Positions 10,660 to 22,760 of a stretch of DNA of 64,000 nucleotides are shown here, piece after piece. The DNA is taken from contig NC_057919.1 in the NCBI RefSeq assembly GCF_018873765.1, positions 59,309,484 to 59,373,483 on the forward strand, in the 5' to 3' direction. Source of the stretch: Telopea speciosissima. Lineage: Eukaryota; Streptophyta; Magnoliopsida; Proteales; Proteaceae. The stretch's first letter is position 1; each line of letters starts with the position of its first letter. The translations under genes and the position numbers were made by a program. The notes under the pieces are model-generated. The model was not told the origin of the DNA. It did no database searches and was given only the letters and a program-made list of their open reading frames with translations.

Positions 10660-11477
10660 TAGGGGTGTCAACCGGTCGGGTTCGGTTGGGCCTAGCTGGG
10701 CCTCACGGTGGTAAAAGCCTGCACCGTGACCACCCGTTTAAGTTTTCGGGCCGGGGCCTGGTCGGGCTGGGTCGGGCTGGGTCGGGCATCGGGCTATAAA
10801 CAGGCAGCTACAATCGGGTCATAACCGGGCTGTGGACATGTTTAACTCTAAATGGGCCTTAATTGGGCTCTAAGCGGTGTAGCCACAGAGGGCTAAAGTA
10901 AAAATCTAAAAATGAGAAACACCATTCAAGCTGTCCATTTCGACCCATTTCATCTTGATCAAGTCAATTTTGAATATAATGGGCTTATTGAAATAAGATA
11001 CAACGTGTGGATTATGGAGTAGAAAACAACATATAACAAGATCATTTTTTATATTGAAGCAATTTTCATTTGTGGACTATGGGCTTACTACTCAAGCAAT
11101 TTTCATGTGTGGACTATGGGCTTATTACTCGAGCAATTTTCATTTAACAGAATATGATGAGACGAAAACAACATATAACAAGATTAGACACAAGTAACAC
11201 AACCACACAGGGGAGACCGGGAGAGGGAAGGGGAGGGAAATTTTGAAGTTAAAGGGTCGGGCTAGGTCGGGTTGTAATTGAGCGGGCTAGGTCGGGCTTG
11301 GAATCGGTCGGTCCGGTCGGATGTCCGACGGGCTAAAACCCCACACCGGGACCGCCCACTTACTAAACGTGTCGGGCTTAAGCCCGACACATTTAGTGAA
11401 CGGGCCGGTCCGGTCCGGGCTTTAGTCGGGCGGGCTCGGTTGGTTCTGTCGGGCCGGGCCTGGAATTGGCACCCCTA
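10660..11477. mobile_element. GC-rich hAT-like non-autonomous element
   Basis: Terminal inverted repeats TAGGGGTGTCAA (left) and TAGGGGTGCCAA (right, reverse complement) enclose 818 bp. Perfect 8-bp direct repeats TGATTACC flank it at 10652-10659 and 11478-11485, the duplication length of hAT transposons. Both subterminal regions are packed with GGTCGGGC/GGGCCGG words, while the centre is AT-rich. No transposase is encoded, so mobility would need an hAT source in trans. Confidence 0.85.
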
Positions 11478-11890
11478 TGATTACCTACCCTTGACTATTA
11501 CTATTCCTTTTCTAGTCTGGGTTAATTGAATTATTACTGCCCACTTGGTGGGTTGTCAACTGTAACAACCCTAGAGCGATGGGTCGGTCACAGTGAATTA
11601 CCTGAATGGAAGTAAATAGAAGATCCGAAATACCAAGTATCCCCAATGACGGTGGATCACCTACCTATCAGGATCTCCACGTATTCTGTGTCAGTTATAT
11701 AATAAAAATTTTTCTGTGTATATCAGATGCCCCCTACTCCCTTGAACACAGAATGTGTTTATCGAAGTAAAATAGAGAGGGCTTTTCAGTATCTTTCTCT
11801 TACTTCCCAATCCTTTTCTTGATTTTGAACCTAAGGATATCTTAATCCAAAATACTTGTATTGAAACGCCGAATAAAACCCTCAATGGTT

Positions 11891-12065
11891 AATGCCCGGC
11901 TTCCACTCTGTGGCATCCGAGCAAAATGACCCGAGGATTCGCATCCTTGGTCGGTAATGCCCAACTTCATTGTTGTGGCATCAACGTCAAATAATGTCCG
12001 ACTTCCATGTCGTCGCATCTGAACAAAATGATCTGAGGATTCACATCCTCAAAGCTGAATCAGAT
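11891..12065. repeat. Degenerate short repeats in remnant D
   Basis: The phrase AATGyCCrrCTTC... recurs at 11891, 11956 and 11993. The first and third copies also share GCATC(C/T)GA(G/A)CAAAATGA and GAGGATTC(G/A)CATCCT. The arrangement recalls the 57-bp repeats on the 3' side of element C. Confidence 0.5.
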
Positions 12066-12140
12066 TCAGCAGTTAAGTCCACATGAACTATCGTAGCCCT
12101 CAACATTATTTTGTCGAAGCCCTCAACATTCTTTTAACTA

Positions 12141-12189
12141 CCCCCCCCCCCCCCCCCCCCCCAAAAAAAAACAAAAAAAAACACAAAAA
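12141..12189. repeat. Poly-C / poly-A tract
   Basis: About 22 consecutive C residues followed at once by A-runs (AAAAAAAAACAAAAAAAAAC). Comparable C-then-A or C-then-T junctions occur near 2779-2818 and 58419-58440. Confidence 0.9.
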
Positions 12190-12389
12190 AAGCAAAAACG
12201 AAAACAACCACCACAGGAGTGAATGACATGATGTAACCAGACAACCAATCCGAAAGTCAAATCCTTAGAACTAGTCATCTTCCTGGTCTGCTAGTTCATA
12301 TCAGTTTGACATCCTATTATGCTGGCCACTAAAGCATCAATCTTTTTAATTAAAAGAATACCTACAAAATAGGGCTTTCTTGTTTTCTC

Positions 12390-12770
12390 TCAGAATCTTT
12401 TATCCTTCTCCCAAGCGTAATTTGCGTCACTTTGACTTTCGCTATGCGCCGGAGATGGAGATCTTTCTTTTGCTTGAGTCGAAGGAGGTACTTTCGGAGG
12501 AATTCCCGGAAGAATGCCGCGCTGGATCTGTATCATTTCTTCCCAGCGCATCTGTATTGCCTCAAATAGCTCCACCGTCACATATCGTGGCGGATCTCCC
12601 GTACGTCTTGGCTGAGAATTCTCCTTCTGAAAGTCGTTCTGCTCTGAAACAACATCGTCTCCTTGTTCTCCTGGCATACTTTCACGAGCAACGTCACGAG
12701 CGGCGGCAGCAGTAGCGGCGACGGCAGCTGCTGTGGTTGTTTTGGAATGATTGCAAGTATTTGGCATCAT
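12390..12770 (-). pseudogene. gag: Gag N-terminus of remnant D
   Basis: A 126-residue frame starting MMPNTCNHSK. Its middle, DPPRYVTVELFEAIQMRWEE, followed by PPKVPPSTQAKERSPSPAHS, parallels the gag start of element C (LPRYFTMEQFDKMQARWDDK, then PPRRERSRSPECSE). The frame stops after WEKDKRF, before any capsid domain, so only the N-terminal linker region survives. It lies immediately downstream (minus strand) of the primer-binding site, as expected for gag. Confidence 0.6.
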
Positions 12771-12823
12771 GGATCCTTCGTGGATTTTTTATCTTCGTTT
12801 CCCATAGATGTGGCGCCAAATGT

Positions 12824-13347
12824 TGCACAACAGAAACAGATTGTGCTTCCCATGAAAGATCAAATTTAGAAAATGTGATATCGATCGGAAGACAAAGATC
12901 TTGTCATGAAGGTTTCTATTTCTTTCCATTCTTGAATGAGATGATCTCCCCCAAGATCAGAGGAGACGGATTACGGGAGTTTTTTTATGTCTCAAATTGA
13001 TCGATCCCCTTTTAGGTTTTTCAGTCCATTATTTATACAATTCCTTATCCGGACCTCTCCCCCGGTTCTTTGCGCTCCCCCTCCTCTAGAAGTCCGATCT
13101 TTCCTCTTTTCTAGGGATTTGGAATCTTCTGCTTGCACATAATCACCGTTAGCTGTCGTAATCCACTTGAGTTCCCCTCAACCCATCTTGCTGACGTGTT
13201 CATACCGGTCTAACTTCCACGTATCTGCCTTGTTTCCATTTAACTGTTGAGCATGTGATTACCATATCGTTGGCGAAACTGTTTCCTTGGGCCCTAAGCC
13301 ATTTCACGTGTCTCCTCCGGATTGGGTGGATAGATTATGATGTATCA
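12824..13347 (-). repeat. Remnant D 5' LTR (probable)
   Basis: Plus-strand start TGTTGCACAACAG directly abuts the primer-binding site. The probable end ...GATGTATCA gives TG...CA termini. On the minus strand a TATAAATAAT box lies near 13035-13045. No second copy was found, so the outer limit is inferred. Confidence 0.45.
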
Positions 13348-14065
13348 CTAGTCATAAAACGCGAAAACCTTTAGCATGAAATGATATCTGTCATTAGTGC
13401 ATATTTTAGGAAAACACCCATTGTAAAACTCAAAGCACTCCTAGCTCTTGTAAGTTGGAAAGGTCATTTGAGTGGAAGGAGGTTTTCCCTCCTTGGAATG
13501 GAGCTTTTGTAGCGTTGTAATTTCCTTTTCTTTTCATGAATTTTATTTTCTGAAAAGAAATATACTCTGTAAACAAGTACCTTTTTCTGTTTGGAAGAAC
13601 CAGTGGAAGTAATTATATGCACTATTACATATCTTGCATCCACTCAACTTGCTATAAATGTTAGGCCTGTGTTACTCAACAGCTACTTATGAGGTATATA
13701 TAGAAGGCCCTCTTAAAACTAATAATTCTGGTTTTAAGGGAAAATTTCCCTCTATTATAAAGTAGCAGTTGTAAAACATTAGACTTCTATAAGCTGTGAA
13801 ACCTTCAAAATATTATTTGTTGGGGATATGAAAATTATTTGTTTATTAAGGTAATGAATAGAAGAGGGTCCACAGGATGCTAACCCTAACCAATACTCTT
13901 CTTCCCATCTATAGAACATAAACAGGATCATAGATTCCTTAGCTGCTTTTGCTTGTGAATTATGTAAATTATTTATGAAAGAAGCATTCTATTATTATAC
14001 CATATAATACCAGTTTCTTTCTCCCACATTTAGGGCTGTAGCTGCAATAGGCACATTTGTTATGC

Positions 14066-14215
14066 TTTATTTTACCCGTGAAATGGAAGCCATTGTAGCA
14101 GTAGCAGGTGGAATGGAACCTTGCTGCTTTGCTGTGCTTGGTAGCTGAGCGTTAGGTTCCTCCTTGTCTGTTGATCCAAGCTGTAGGCTACCATCTGAGC
14201 TTGCTCCTTTATTCA
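14066..14215 (-). other. Exon-like segment, unidentified gene
   Basis: The minus strand reads LNKGASSDGSLQLGSTDKEE, continuing PNAQLPSTAKQQGSIPPATA and a TAA shortly after. The stretch is rich in Ser, Gln and Pro, unlike the surrounding AT-rich DNA. It is preceded on the minus strand by TTTATGTAG, a plausible 3' splice site. Product unknown. Confidence 0.3.
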
Positions 14216-16078
14216 ACTACATAAACAAAAAAGACATGGTTATTAGGATTACAGAACAAAGTAGAGAATTTAACTTAAAACTTAAGGAGAAAGCAACAAC
14301 AATTCATTATAAGACAGAAATATTTGTTAGAAACTTATGTAATAAGGGTAGTTTAGGAAGTAGTCTTATGTCTAGTTGCCTTATTATGTATTTTTTCTTT
14401 TTTTTTTTATCTTTTTTGACCTTTTACCACCCTAAGGAGGTGGATGTAATACTTTCTTTAATATTATTGAAATAATATAGATGTGTGGAGGTCTCTCTCC
14501 AACACAAGTCATTCAACCGAAATTATTCTCTTCTCTTCTCTCTTGTCTCATTCTTCCTCCTTTCTCATCTTCTTCCTCGCCTACTTACTTACTTAACCTA
14601 GAATCCAACTATATTATAGAAGCTTTATTACTGAACTGTGTATGATTACAATTGGGAATTCTTATTATGTTTAATTGCTTCATGAGCATGTGAATGGTGA
14701 TCTATTTAACTTCCAAAACTGTCTTTCCATCTGCAGGTGCTGCTTCTATGGTGGACTTAATTGGTGATCTATAGATAGTCTTGCATACTGAAAGCAAATC
14801 TCCTAAAGTCACTCTATGTTTATGATATTAAGATAGATTTTATTATTGAACTGTGGTTGGTTCCAATCGTGTATAACTTGTATAACTTTAATAGTTTCCA
14901 ATCGTGTCTCAGATTTTACTATGGATGATGTATGATCAGTCCTCATGAACTTCTTCTCTTTCATTCCCCATGTTCTGTATTTAGGTAGGTTCCCCGAATC
15001 ACAATTGGGTTTACTAACCATTATTTGGGAATACAATTTAATGATGAATGATATGATGGCCAATTTGTAGTTCATTTGGCAGTGAAATCATATGCTTATG
15101 TCTTTTACCCTGATATTGGCCTCTCAGTGGTGTTTTAATTGAGGTCTTACATGTTACAAATTTGTTCCTGCCTTGTGGATTACAGGCAAAATTTCATTTT
15201 GTTTCTATTTTGGTATTAAGAAATTTGTTGTGTTAAATACATGGCTTTTGAGTTACAATAGACCATTCATTTTTGACAGTTGAAGAGAACATGTACCATT
15301 AAACCTGCATGCACTTCCCTTCTTTTTTCAAAAACGTTCTTGATAAGTCATCATCAAAAGTATTCATTTTAACCTTTAAAAACAAAAGAGAGATACACAA
15401 CACAGCTCCTACGGTCAAACTAATTTTTCTTCTCATGGACAATTGTTGCGAGCAAGTTCTCCTTTTGTCAATCATGTTCATTGTTCCAAAAATCGTAATG
15501 TACTTTAGAGAATTGGTATGTTTGAATCAGAATCCATGAGCCTGAGTTCAGCCAACTCTAAACAAGGAAAACTGAAAGAGCTGAAAATCCTTCCCTGTTT
15601 CATGTTTAGGCTTTGTATTTCAGTTCATTTCATTTCATTTCCCCCCCCCCCCCTCCCCGAACCACATAAACTGAAGGAAACTCAAAGATCTAGCCAAGAC
15701 GAGTTTCTTGAGCTAAAAACTCCATTAAAATATGGTAAAACTAAGGAGATCTACATCCTTCCCCTGCCCCTTTTCTGAGTAGAGTGGCCAAAATATGTAG
15801 AGTGAAATGGCAATCCCAACACCTGAGTCCAAGTTCTAAATATATCCTTCATGCTTTACTGAAGGCATCACATTAACACGACAAATACATGTTCTGTTGG
15901 ACACACCATTGTGAAATGAAGAGCAGATGGGGCACCTTATATGCCATCCTCTCTTATTGTGTAGGTATATATTATATTTCCTAATAGAGAAAGGGCAGAT
16001 AAAGTTTCTAACCGTTATTTGCACCAAGTTCAGTGTTTGTTACGATCAGATCAGAATACCAAATTGATTACAGGGTTC

Positions 16079-16105
16079 AAAATAATAATAATAATAATAA
16101 TAATA
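16079..16105. repeat. (AAT)n microsatellite
   Basis: About nine AAT units. On the minus strand they abut the end of the exon-like segment at 16120-16225. Confidence 0.85.
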
Positions 16106-16119
16106 GGATTCGTCTTGGC

Positions 16120-16225
16120 TTTTGTTTTCAGCTTGGCCAAATGTAACAGTTCCATATGATCATCATCCAAGGAAAATGCCCTCAATTTGCCACCAATTTC
16201 ACTTGACCGGCTGATCCTCAGGACC
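16120..16225 (-). other. Exon-like segment, unidentified gene
   Basis: The minus strand reads VLRISRSSEIGGKLRAFSLD and continues DDDHMELLHLAKLKTKAKTN. It follows GGTCTTATTCCTGTACAG, a good 3' splice-site context. Composition is protein-like and uninterrupted, but I do not recognise the family. Confidence 0.3.
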
Positions 16226-17544
16226 TGTACAGGAATAAGACCGAAGTATCTAGCTACCAGATCATAAACTTGAATCAAAACAACATAAAGAAGAAAGAAG
16301 CATTCAATTAGGTAATTCAATTTCAAAGCTAATTGTGTGATAAAGCCATCAAAAGAAAAGAACATGCAGACAATCTGTGAATCTAGGGAGATAATTAAGT
16401 CTGCACTCTGATATCCTATTCTGCTGGTAAAGTGCTTAAAAAAATGAAAACAAGAGGATTTCCTAGGTTGCATGGTGGAGGCTCTTGTTTTCCTTTAAGA
16501 AAACATCTTCTGTAGATAACCAGGAGCTGATTTAAAATGACCATTTCTCTGTCTTACTAAAACAATTCAGAATTAAAAAAATGAAAGTGGTGACAATTCT
16601 GTTCAATTCAAATGTTGCATCGTCTAGCTTTCCTTTAAAGGTCAGAAAACAGATATTTACAGAAGTAAATCAGGGTTAATAATGTGATGTGTGGGTTCTG
16701 ATCTATAGTAGTGTTACCTAGTGCTGTATGTTCCTATATTTGAGTTTCCAAGGTCTTTGTTATTGAGTGCTGGACTTTTGTCCCTCTTCTTCTTCTTTTT
16801 GCCCTCCAATATAATCATCTTCTTTCCAACCATCTACTGGATTTGTTATGGAAGAGACCCATCCCTCTACTCCAATCCAAGTTTAGAAATCAATGTGTTA
16901 TTGGATTTCAGTATTTCACTGATGTGCAAGAGGAAATTAGGAAGAGTATGCCTCCTCGAACAACATTAGTCAATAAAGATCACAAAAGATACACAGGAAA
17001 GAAAACCAATAAAATTGCCTAACATTTATTACATATACCATATTTCTGGTTTCATAGGAGTAAGCAGTTTTTTTCTAACTATATAACTTGATGGTTCCCC
17101 CTCGGTTATAGGGAAATAGAGGAGTGAGAGTAAAACTGATATATTTATTACAGACAAAAGTAAAAATCGAACCTTGAGAGTGGGCTAAAAATCTATTGCA
17201 GGGGTGTGAAAGATCCGAGGTTGCAGACCATCAGCACACTTTGCCTTCGCCGGAGATTACTGGTGTGAGAGTGGAACCACGCCTAGAGAAAACAAAAGCA
17301 ACCCCTGGGAATCGCATTTGGCCGCCTTCGTCCGAAGTTGCATACAAAGTTAACTAGTTTTCAGCAGTGTAGTCCATTCGTGGGTTCTATCAGAATGAGA
17401 GTGACCTGAAATGTGGCAGGGATAAATGGATAAAGAAGTCATAAGAGTGGATACAGTTGGATATGGCCAATGGCACTATCTAAAAAAAGAGTGCTGGACC
17501 ATCAGGGATAAATGAATAAAGAAGCCATAGGAAGACATAAATGG

Positions 17545-18250
17545 TGATGAGGCATAAAACACCCCACCTATCAGAGGCTGCCACGGGGCCGACCTGACCT
17601 CAGTCCGAGAACCGAGTTGGGCCGAGCAGGAAATTGGGCCGACCCCATATCCGATAAGTCACCTGACAAAGCCTGGTTTGTGCGAGCTTTCCGGCGACTG
17701 AGGCCGAGATTATACGGGTCAGCCAGGGACTCCTAGCCAACCTCATGGCCGAGACCAACCTCCTATCGGGCCGACCTCCATGGCCGACCCCACCGGCCGA
17801 CCTCGTAGGCCGAGCCCTCCTCCATTGAGACTCCCATAGCACCCCACGGGGATCTCGCCACGTCAAGCACATCCGAGAATCACGGGATAAGGACCGAGCC
17901 ACGATCCCAGCGCAACACGAATCACACTCTACATGGACTCTTACCTTAATAAGAGTCCGACCCAAAAATAACTCTCCACTCCGCTCACGCGAGAGAACCT
18001 TCCGAAAGAAGGACTCCTACCATACTAGGACTCTCCCAACCGTCTCATCTCCTACTTACTCTATAAATACCAGGTATGGAGCTCTATTCCACATCTTGCT
18101 TTTTACTACGCGATTCTGTTGTCGCGTTGGAGACCCGACTTGAGCATCGGAGAGTCCTAGGCCGAGCCACACGCCCTCTTGCGCTCATTGCTTGGTTTTG
18201 CGGGTTCATCCACGGGCGAACCAAGCATCGGAGGTTTTCACACGCATGCA
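17545..18250 (+). repeat. Element B 5' LTR
   Basis: Starts TGATGAGGCATAAAACACCC and ends CACGCATGCA directly before TTTGGCGCCG. TATA box CTATAAATA at 18060-18068. It differs from the 3' LTR by many single-base insertions and deletions (for example CAGAGGCTGCC versus CGAGGCGCC), which is unusual for a pair that started identical. Confidence 0.9.
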
Positions 18251-18318
18251 TTTGGCGCCGTCTCGTGGGAACGACATCAGCAAGCATCGTCGTTTCTATC
18301 AATTCCCGAGCAATAATA

Positions 18319-20400
18319 ATGGTGCACACGAGGTCGAGGCAACATGGCTCTACTTCCGTCACGGAGGAGCCGCAACTGTTGTGCAAATGAGGCGATCACC
18401 GCCTCCGAAGCCTCTCGGCAGGGTATAAAGAAGACCCCTAGGGCAGTAGTGCGCAGCACATCACGAGTACCATTCCCCTCCCGAGAGAGGGAATGGGGGA
18501 GGTGTGTTAACCACGCCGCAGCTAGCCGGTGCAGCCGAGCCAAGTTTGGACGGGAATGGCCTACGGCGCCGCCACCATTGCCGGAGAATTTGGACCCAGA
18601 AGCTCCGGCTAATAATCGGCAGGTTATGGATTTGCGGTGCGATGCTCCACACCAACGAGATCTGCGCTCCTTCATGAACCGGGATGGCGGCGGGCTGATG
18701 GGCCCACCGGCCGCGCCCCCTCGGCTCCGGTGCGCGTTGAAAGAAACTTGCAACAAAATGGTGGCCGGCGAGATCGAGCCGAGTCGGGCCGCGTCTTCGC
18801 ACCCGTCTCGTCGAGAAGACTCCACCTCCGCGCACCAATGGAGGCGCTCGGCGGGGTGAAGCGAGAACATCGCCAAAGTCTGAGCAGGCGGAAATCGAAC
18901 CACCGGCTCGGTGAGCGAGGAGGTCGGTATTCTACGGACGGATCGGAGAGGATGAACAGCCGAGGAGATTCCGAGAACAAAGGAAAGACTCACTGAAAGG
19001 CGCGCACCGAGGCAAGGAGAAAGATCTCATCATACTCCCGGCTTGAGCTCACCTCCCGAGAAGAACAACAGGGGAGCCCCGAGGGTCCAACTTCCAAGAA
19101 GAAAGAAGAACAAGGAAGGATGGTGAGGACCGAGCTGACCGAATGGCCGACCACAGCGGGATGACCGACTCTATCTTCCACGGGCCGAGGAGCTGGTTGG
19201 CCGAGCACCGAAACCGAGCTGGAGAAACGGCTACGAGACTTGGCCGAGCGGTGGAGGGATTGAAGAAAGCAGCGACCCCGGATGCCTACTCTTTGGTTGG
19301 GCGTCACCCTTATCCTCCCGAGATCATGACCGCGCCGCTACCACACGGTTTCAAACCTCCCCGTTTAGCGATGTATGACGGGACGACCGACCCAACAGAT
19401 CACATCAACTACTTTAATGCGATGATGACCATGTGCGGGGAACCGAGATCGTTTCTTGCCGAGCCTTCCTGCATCCCTCAAGGGCGCGGCGACCTCATGG
19501 TTTTCTGGTTGCCGAATTCCATAAAAGCTTCGCTCAACTCTGTCGAGCCTTTGTCACGCGCTTCCCAGAGTGGCATGAAACATAAGAAGACCACGGTCAA
19601 CCTTCTTAGCGTGAAGCAAAGGCCCGACGAGTCGATCCGAGCATTCGTCTCCGCTTCAACAAGGAATCCTTAGATATCAAGGATTTGGATGAGGCCACGG
19701 CCCATACGGCTATGAGCAACGGATTGGCCGACATGGACCTCATCAAGGACTTGGCCAGCCGACAAGAAACTGGCCGAGCTCTTGGAGAGGTGCAACGAGT
19801 TTGCAAACATGGCCGAGGTCCTCCAAGCCCGGAAGGGCAACGAAGGTCGCATCTGACAAAAAAGGCCGACAACCGACGATCAAGAGAAGACAAAAGGCCA
19901 GGGACGGATCGTCGAGTGAAAGGTCGGACGAGCTCGAGCCCCGACTACACGCCATTGAATGCATCTCGCAAGGAGATCCTGATGCAAATACAAGATGGGG
20001 GTACATCCGTCGACCCGACCGATGCAAGCGGGGTCATCTCGGAATCCCAACAAGTATTGCCAATTCCATAAGGACATCGGTCACGACACCGAAGATTGTT
20101 ATCGGTGAAAAGAGAAATCGAAGAGTCGAAAAGCGGCCACTTGAAGAGATATGTCAAAGGAGGCCGAGAAAATCGTGGAGGTCGGCCGGATGACAAGAAC
20201 AGAGAAGAACCGAGCCTAAGGCCGAAACCAAGCGAGTTGAAAGAGACGATGACAAGGTCGAGCCGAGAAGAAGGAGGACGGATCCGGGCCGAGCAACGAC
20301 AAGGGAGCCCCCATATACACTATCCTCGGGGGCCGGGCAAGAAGGTACTCGAAGGCTAAGGCAAACGCTCGCTTCGTCGGGGTAGCCGAGATGCCCGCCA
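18319..20400 (+). pseudogene. gag: Element B gag (frameshifted)
   Basis: Starts MVHTRSRQHGSTS at 18319, matching element A gag. The retrotransposon gag domain lies at about 19270-19670 (SLVGRHPYPPEIMTAPLPHG; then MKHKKTTVNLLSVKQRPDES). A zinc-knuckle-like region is at about 20040-20110, where the expected cysteines are split between frames. The linker between start and capsid domain jumps frame repeatedly. Gag would form the element's particle. This copy would need many corrections to be read. Confidence 0.75.
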
Positions 20401-20960
20401 AGAAACTCAAACCGGCGGTGACGATTTCATTTACGAAGCCGACCTCGAAGGTATAAGTTTACCCCATGACGATGCTTTAGTGGTGCGGTAGAAATTGCGA
20501 CGACCATTAACGGGTATTGGTCGATACCGGCGCATCCGTGGACCTTATGTCATTGGAAGCGCATCGACAATTCGGCCCGACGAAGCGCTTAAGCCCGAAG
20601 GAACCTCGCTTCACGGGTTCTCGGGAGCGGCCGCGACTATCAAGGGCTCGATCGATCTACTAGTCACAATTGGGCAAGCTCACGCCAGGCGACGATCCAG
20701 TCAAATTCATGGTGGTACGGTCGGTAGTGGCTTTCAACGCCATACTCGGCCGTCTGTCATTGACCGCCCTCCAGGCCATCATCTCCCGACTCACTTGAAG
20801 ATGAAGTTCCCCACCGAGAACGGTGTCGGCGAGGTCCGAGGCGACCAAAAGAAGGCACGAGAGTGCTACGCGACCTTAAATCAAGCAAAACAAGGGTAAT
20901 GTTCGAGGAATGGCCATGTGCGTCGAACATCTCCCGAGGATCAGCGGGATGAGCTTATCG
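20401..20960 (+). pseudogene. pro: Element B aspartic protease (frameshifted)
   Basis: Corresponds to element A 7429-7974. The active-site block (GTGASVDLMS-like) is encoded near 20520-20560 across a frameshift. The region from SLHGFSGAATIKGSIDLL-like sequence (about 20610-20660) to MKFPTENGVGEVRGDQKKAR (about 20800-20860) is clear. The glutamine codon before DELIERRGRP, which is a stop in element A, is intact here. Confidence 0.7.
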
Positions 20961-21049
20961 AGAGAAGAGGGCGACCCGTGGAAGACTTGACCCCACTTCA
21001 TCTCGCGAAGATGACCCAACCAAGGTGGTCCAGCTCGGATCACTACTAA

Positions 21050-21960
21050 ATAAAGATCAAAGAAGGCGGCTCGGAGATTTCTTAAAAGCGACGCCGATGT
21101 CTTCGCTGGTCGGCTCTTGATATGTCGGGCATACCCGGACATATGGCTGAGCACCGACTCCATGTGGATCGGGTGGAAACCAATCCGGCGAAGAGGAGAA
21201 ACTACGCACTTGATCGGCAAACGCAATCAAAGAAGAGGTGGAGAAGCTTCGCCGATCGGGTTTCATCCGAGAAGAGAAATTTCCGACCTGGTTGGCCAAC
21301 GTCGTCATGGTCCCTAAACCGAACGGGAAGTGGAGAATGTGTGTCGACTACACAGAGCCTCAACAAGGCTGCCCAAAAGCAGTACCCACTACCTCGGATC
21401 GACCTCTTGATCGACGCCACGGCAGTCACGAAATGCTGAGTTTCATGGATGCGTACTCGGCTACAACCAAATCATGATGCATGAGGAGGGCGAGTCGTAC
21501 GGCCTTCCGAACTGACCAAGAGAATTTCGCTACAAGGTCATGCCGTTCGGATTGAAGAATGCTGGAGCAACATACCAACGCCTTGTGAACCATATATTCC
21601 GCGAGCAAATCGGAAAGAACATGGAAGTCTACGTGGACGACATGTTGGTGAAAAGTTTGAAGGTCGAGCACCACTTGGCCGACTTGGAAGAAGCATTCGG
21701 CGTATTGAGGAAAAAACCAGATGAAGTGAACCCCACCAAGTGTGCATTCGGCGTAACCTCGGGAAAGTTCCTCGGCTTCATGGTCTCTGTCGAGAGGCAT
21801 GAAGCCAATCCGCAAAAATCAGAGCCATCCAGGAGATGAGTCCTCCAAGGACGATTCGAGAAGTACAAAGGCTAAACGGACGTGTGGCGGCGTTGGCGCG
21901 GTTCATGTCGAGATCAGGCGACAAGTGTCTACCATTCTTTAAGGCCTTAAAGAATATTCG
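21050..21960 (+). pseudogene. pol: Element B reverse transcriptase (frameshifted)
   Basis: Conserved RT blocks appear in order: WLANVVMVPKPNGKWRMCVD (about 21290-21350), LPRIDLLIDA (about 21390), EMLSFMDAYS (about 21430), VMPFGLKNAGATYQRLVNHI (about 21538-21597) and the catalytic box [14 protein letters not shown] (about 21620-21660), then [16 protein letters not shown]. Breaks occur between most blocks. For example, SGY in the DAYSGYNQ block has lost a G. Block spelling places it in the Tat lineage of Ty3/gypsy. Confidence 0.85.
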
Positions 21961-22760
21961 AACCCAAAAGACTTTATCCGTCGTCCGAATGCCAGGAAGC
22001 TTTTGAAGAGCTGAAGAAGTATTTGGAGAACCCGCCTCTCCTCACCGACCTGAACCAAAAGAGGAGCTTCAAGTCTACTTAGCCGCCACTCCCGTAGCGG
22101 TCGGTGCGGTGTTGATCGGGAAGAGAGTCGAGCTCAAAGGCCGATATACTATATCAGCCACGTTCTTGTTGATGCGAGACAAGATACTCCGGGTTTGAGA
22201 AAGTAGCATTCGCTCTAGTCACGGCTGCAAGGAAACTAAGACCATACTTCCAAGCTCATCCGATCGCGGTGCGACCGAGCCAGCCACTCAAGAAAATATT
22301 ACACAAACCCGACGTTTCGGACGGCTGATTTCTGGGCGGTTGAGCTAAGCGAATACGATATAAGCTATCGACCAGGACGGCGATAAAAGGACAAGCCCTT
22401 GCCGACTTCATCGCCGAAGGCACGGGCCTGAACATGAGGTTGGAGAAGAAAAAGCAATGGAGGAGGTCGGGGCTACGGCCGACCCGATTTGGACCATGAA
22501 TGTCGGCGGCTCAAGCAACTCGGGGAGGAAGCGGAGCCGGCCTAATACTGTAAGTCCCGAGGATTTCTGGTCCAATATGCCCTAAGGTTCAAGTTCCCGC
22601 CTCGAACAACGAGGCTGAATATGAAGCCCTTCTAGCGAGGACTTGAGTCAGCAAAGCTATGGGCATAAAGCGGTTGAAGGTGCGAGGAGACTCCCAACTC
22701 GTGGTCAACCAGGTCAATGGAGACTACGAAGCAAAAGATAAAAGGATGATAGCATATACG
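21960..22760 (+). pseudogene. pol: Element B RNase H plus second (archaeal-type) RNase H
   Basis: The first RNase H follows RT (about 21960-22340; phrases ALVTAARKLRPYFQAHP-like and LADFIAEGT in alternating frames). A second RNase H begins near 22490 (WTMNVGGSSN, normally W...VDGSSN) and continues GAGLILVSPEDFLVQYALRF-like and RGDSQLVVNQVNGDYEAKD at about 22685-22740. A tandem RNase H of this kind is a hallmark of Tat elements. Frameshifts throughout. Confidence 0.75.

Larger units (their letters stand above)
11550..13347 (-). mobile_element. Remnant D of a minus-strand Tat-lineage retrotransposon
   Basis: Read on the minus strand: an LTR (about 13347 to 12824), primer-binding sequence TTTGGCGCCACATCTATGGG just below 12822, a gag N-terminus (12770-12390), then directly short repeats (11891-12060), a polypurine-like GTAGGGGGCATC and TGATATAC at about 11735-11715, and a diverged LTR-like piece. 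Protease and pol are absent, so this looks like an internally deleted derivative. The left LTR does not obviously match the right one, so the left limit is uncertain and two different elements may be joined here. Confidence 0.45.
13348..17539. other. AT-rich region with exon-like fragments of an unidentified host gene
   Basis: No long ORF. Several pieces look like exons with splice-type borders, mostly on the minus strand: about 16120-16225 (VLRISRSSEIGGKLRAFSLD, acceptor TCCTGTACAG), about 14715-14790 (CKTIYRSPIKSTIEAAPADG, acceptor TTTGCTTTCAG) and about 14066-14215 (SDGSLQLGSTDKEEPNAQLP, ending in TAA). A plus-strand candidate at about 17205-17345 reads LPSPEITGVRVEPRLEKTKA. These conflict in strand and I could not join them into a model or recognise the protein. 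Read as an old, possibly decayed host gene next to which element B inserted. Confidence 0.3.

Noticed and set aside
14037..14160. Plus-strand reading AVAAIGTFVMLYFTREMEAI as a membrane protein exon
   Set aside because: The opposite strand gives a longer, better bordered open segment. Neither is certain, and only the minus reading is listed.
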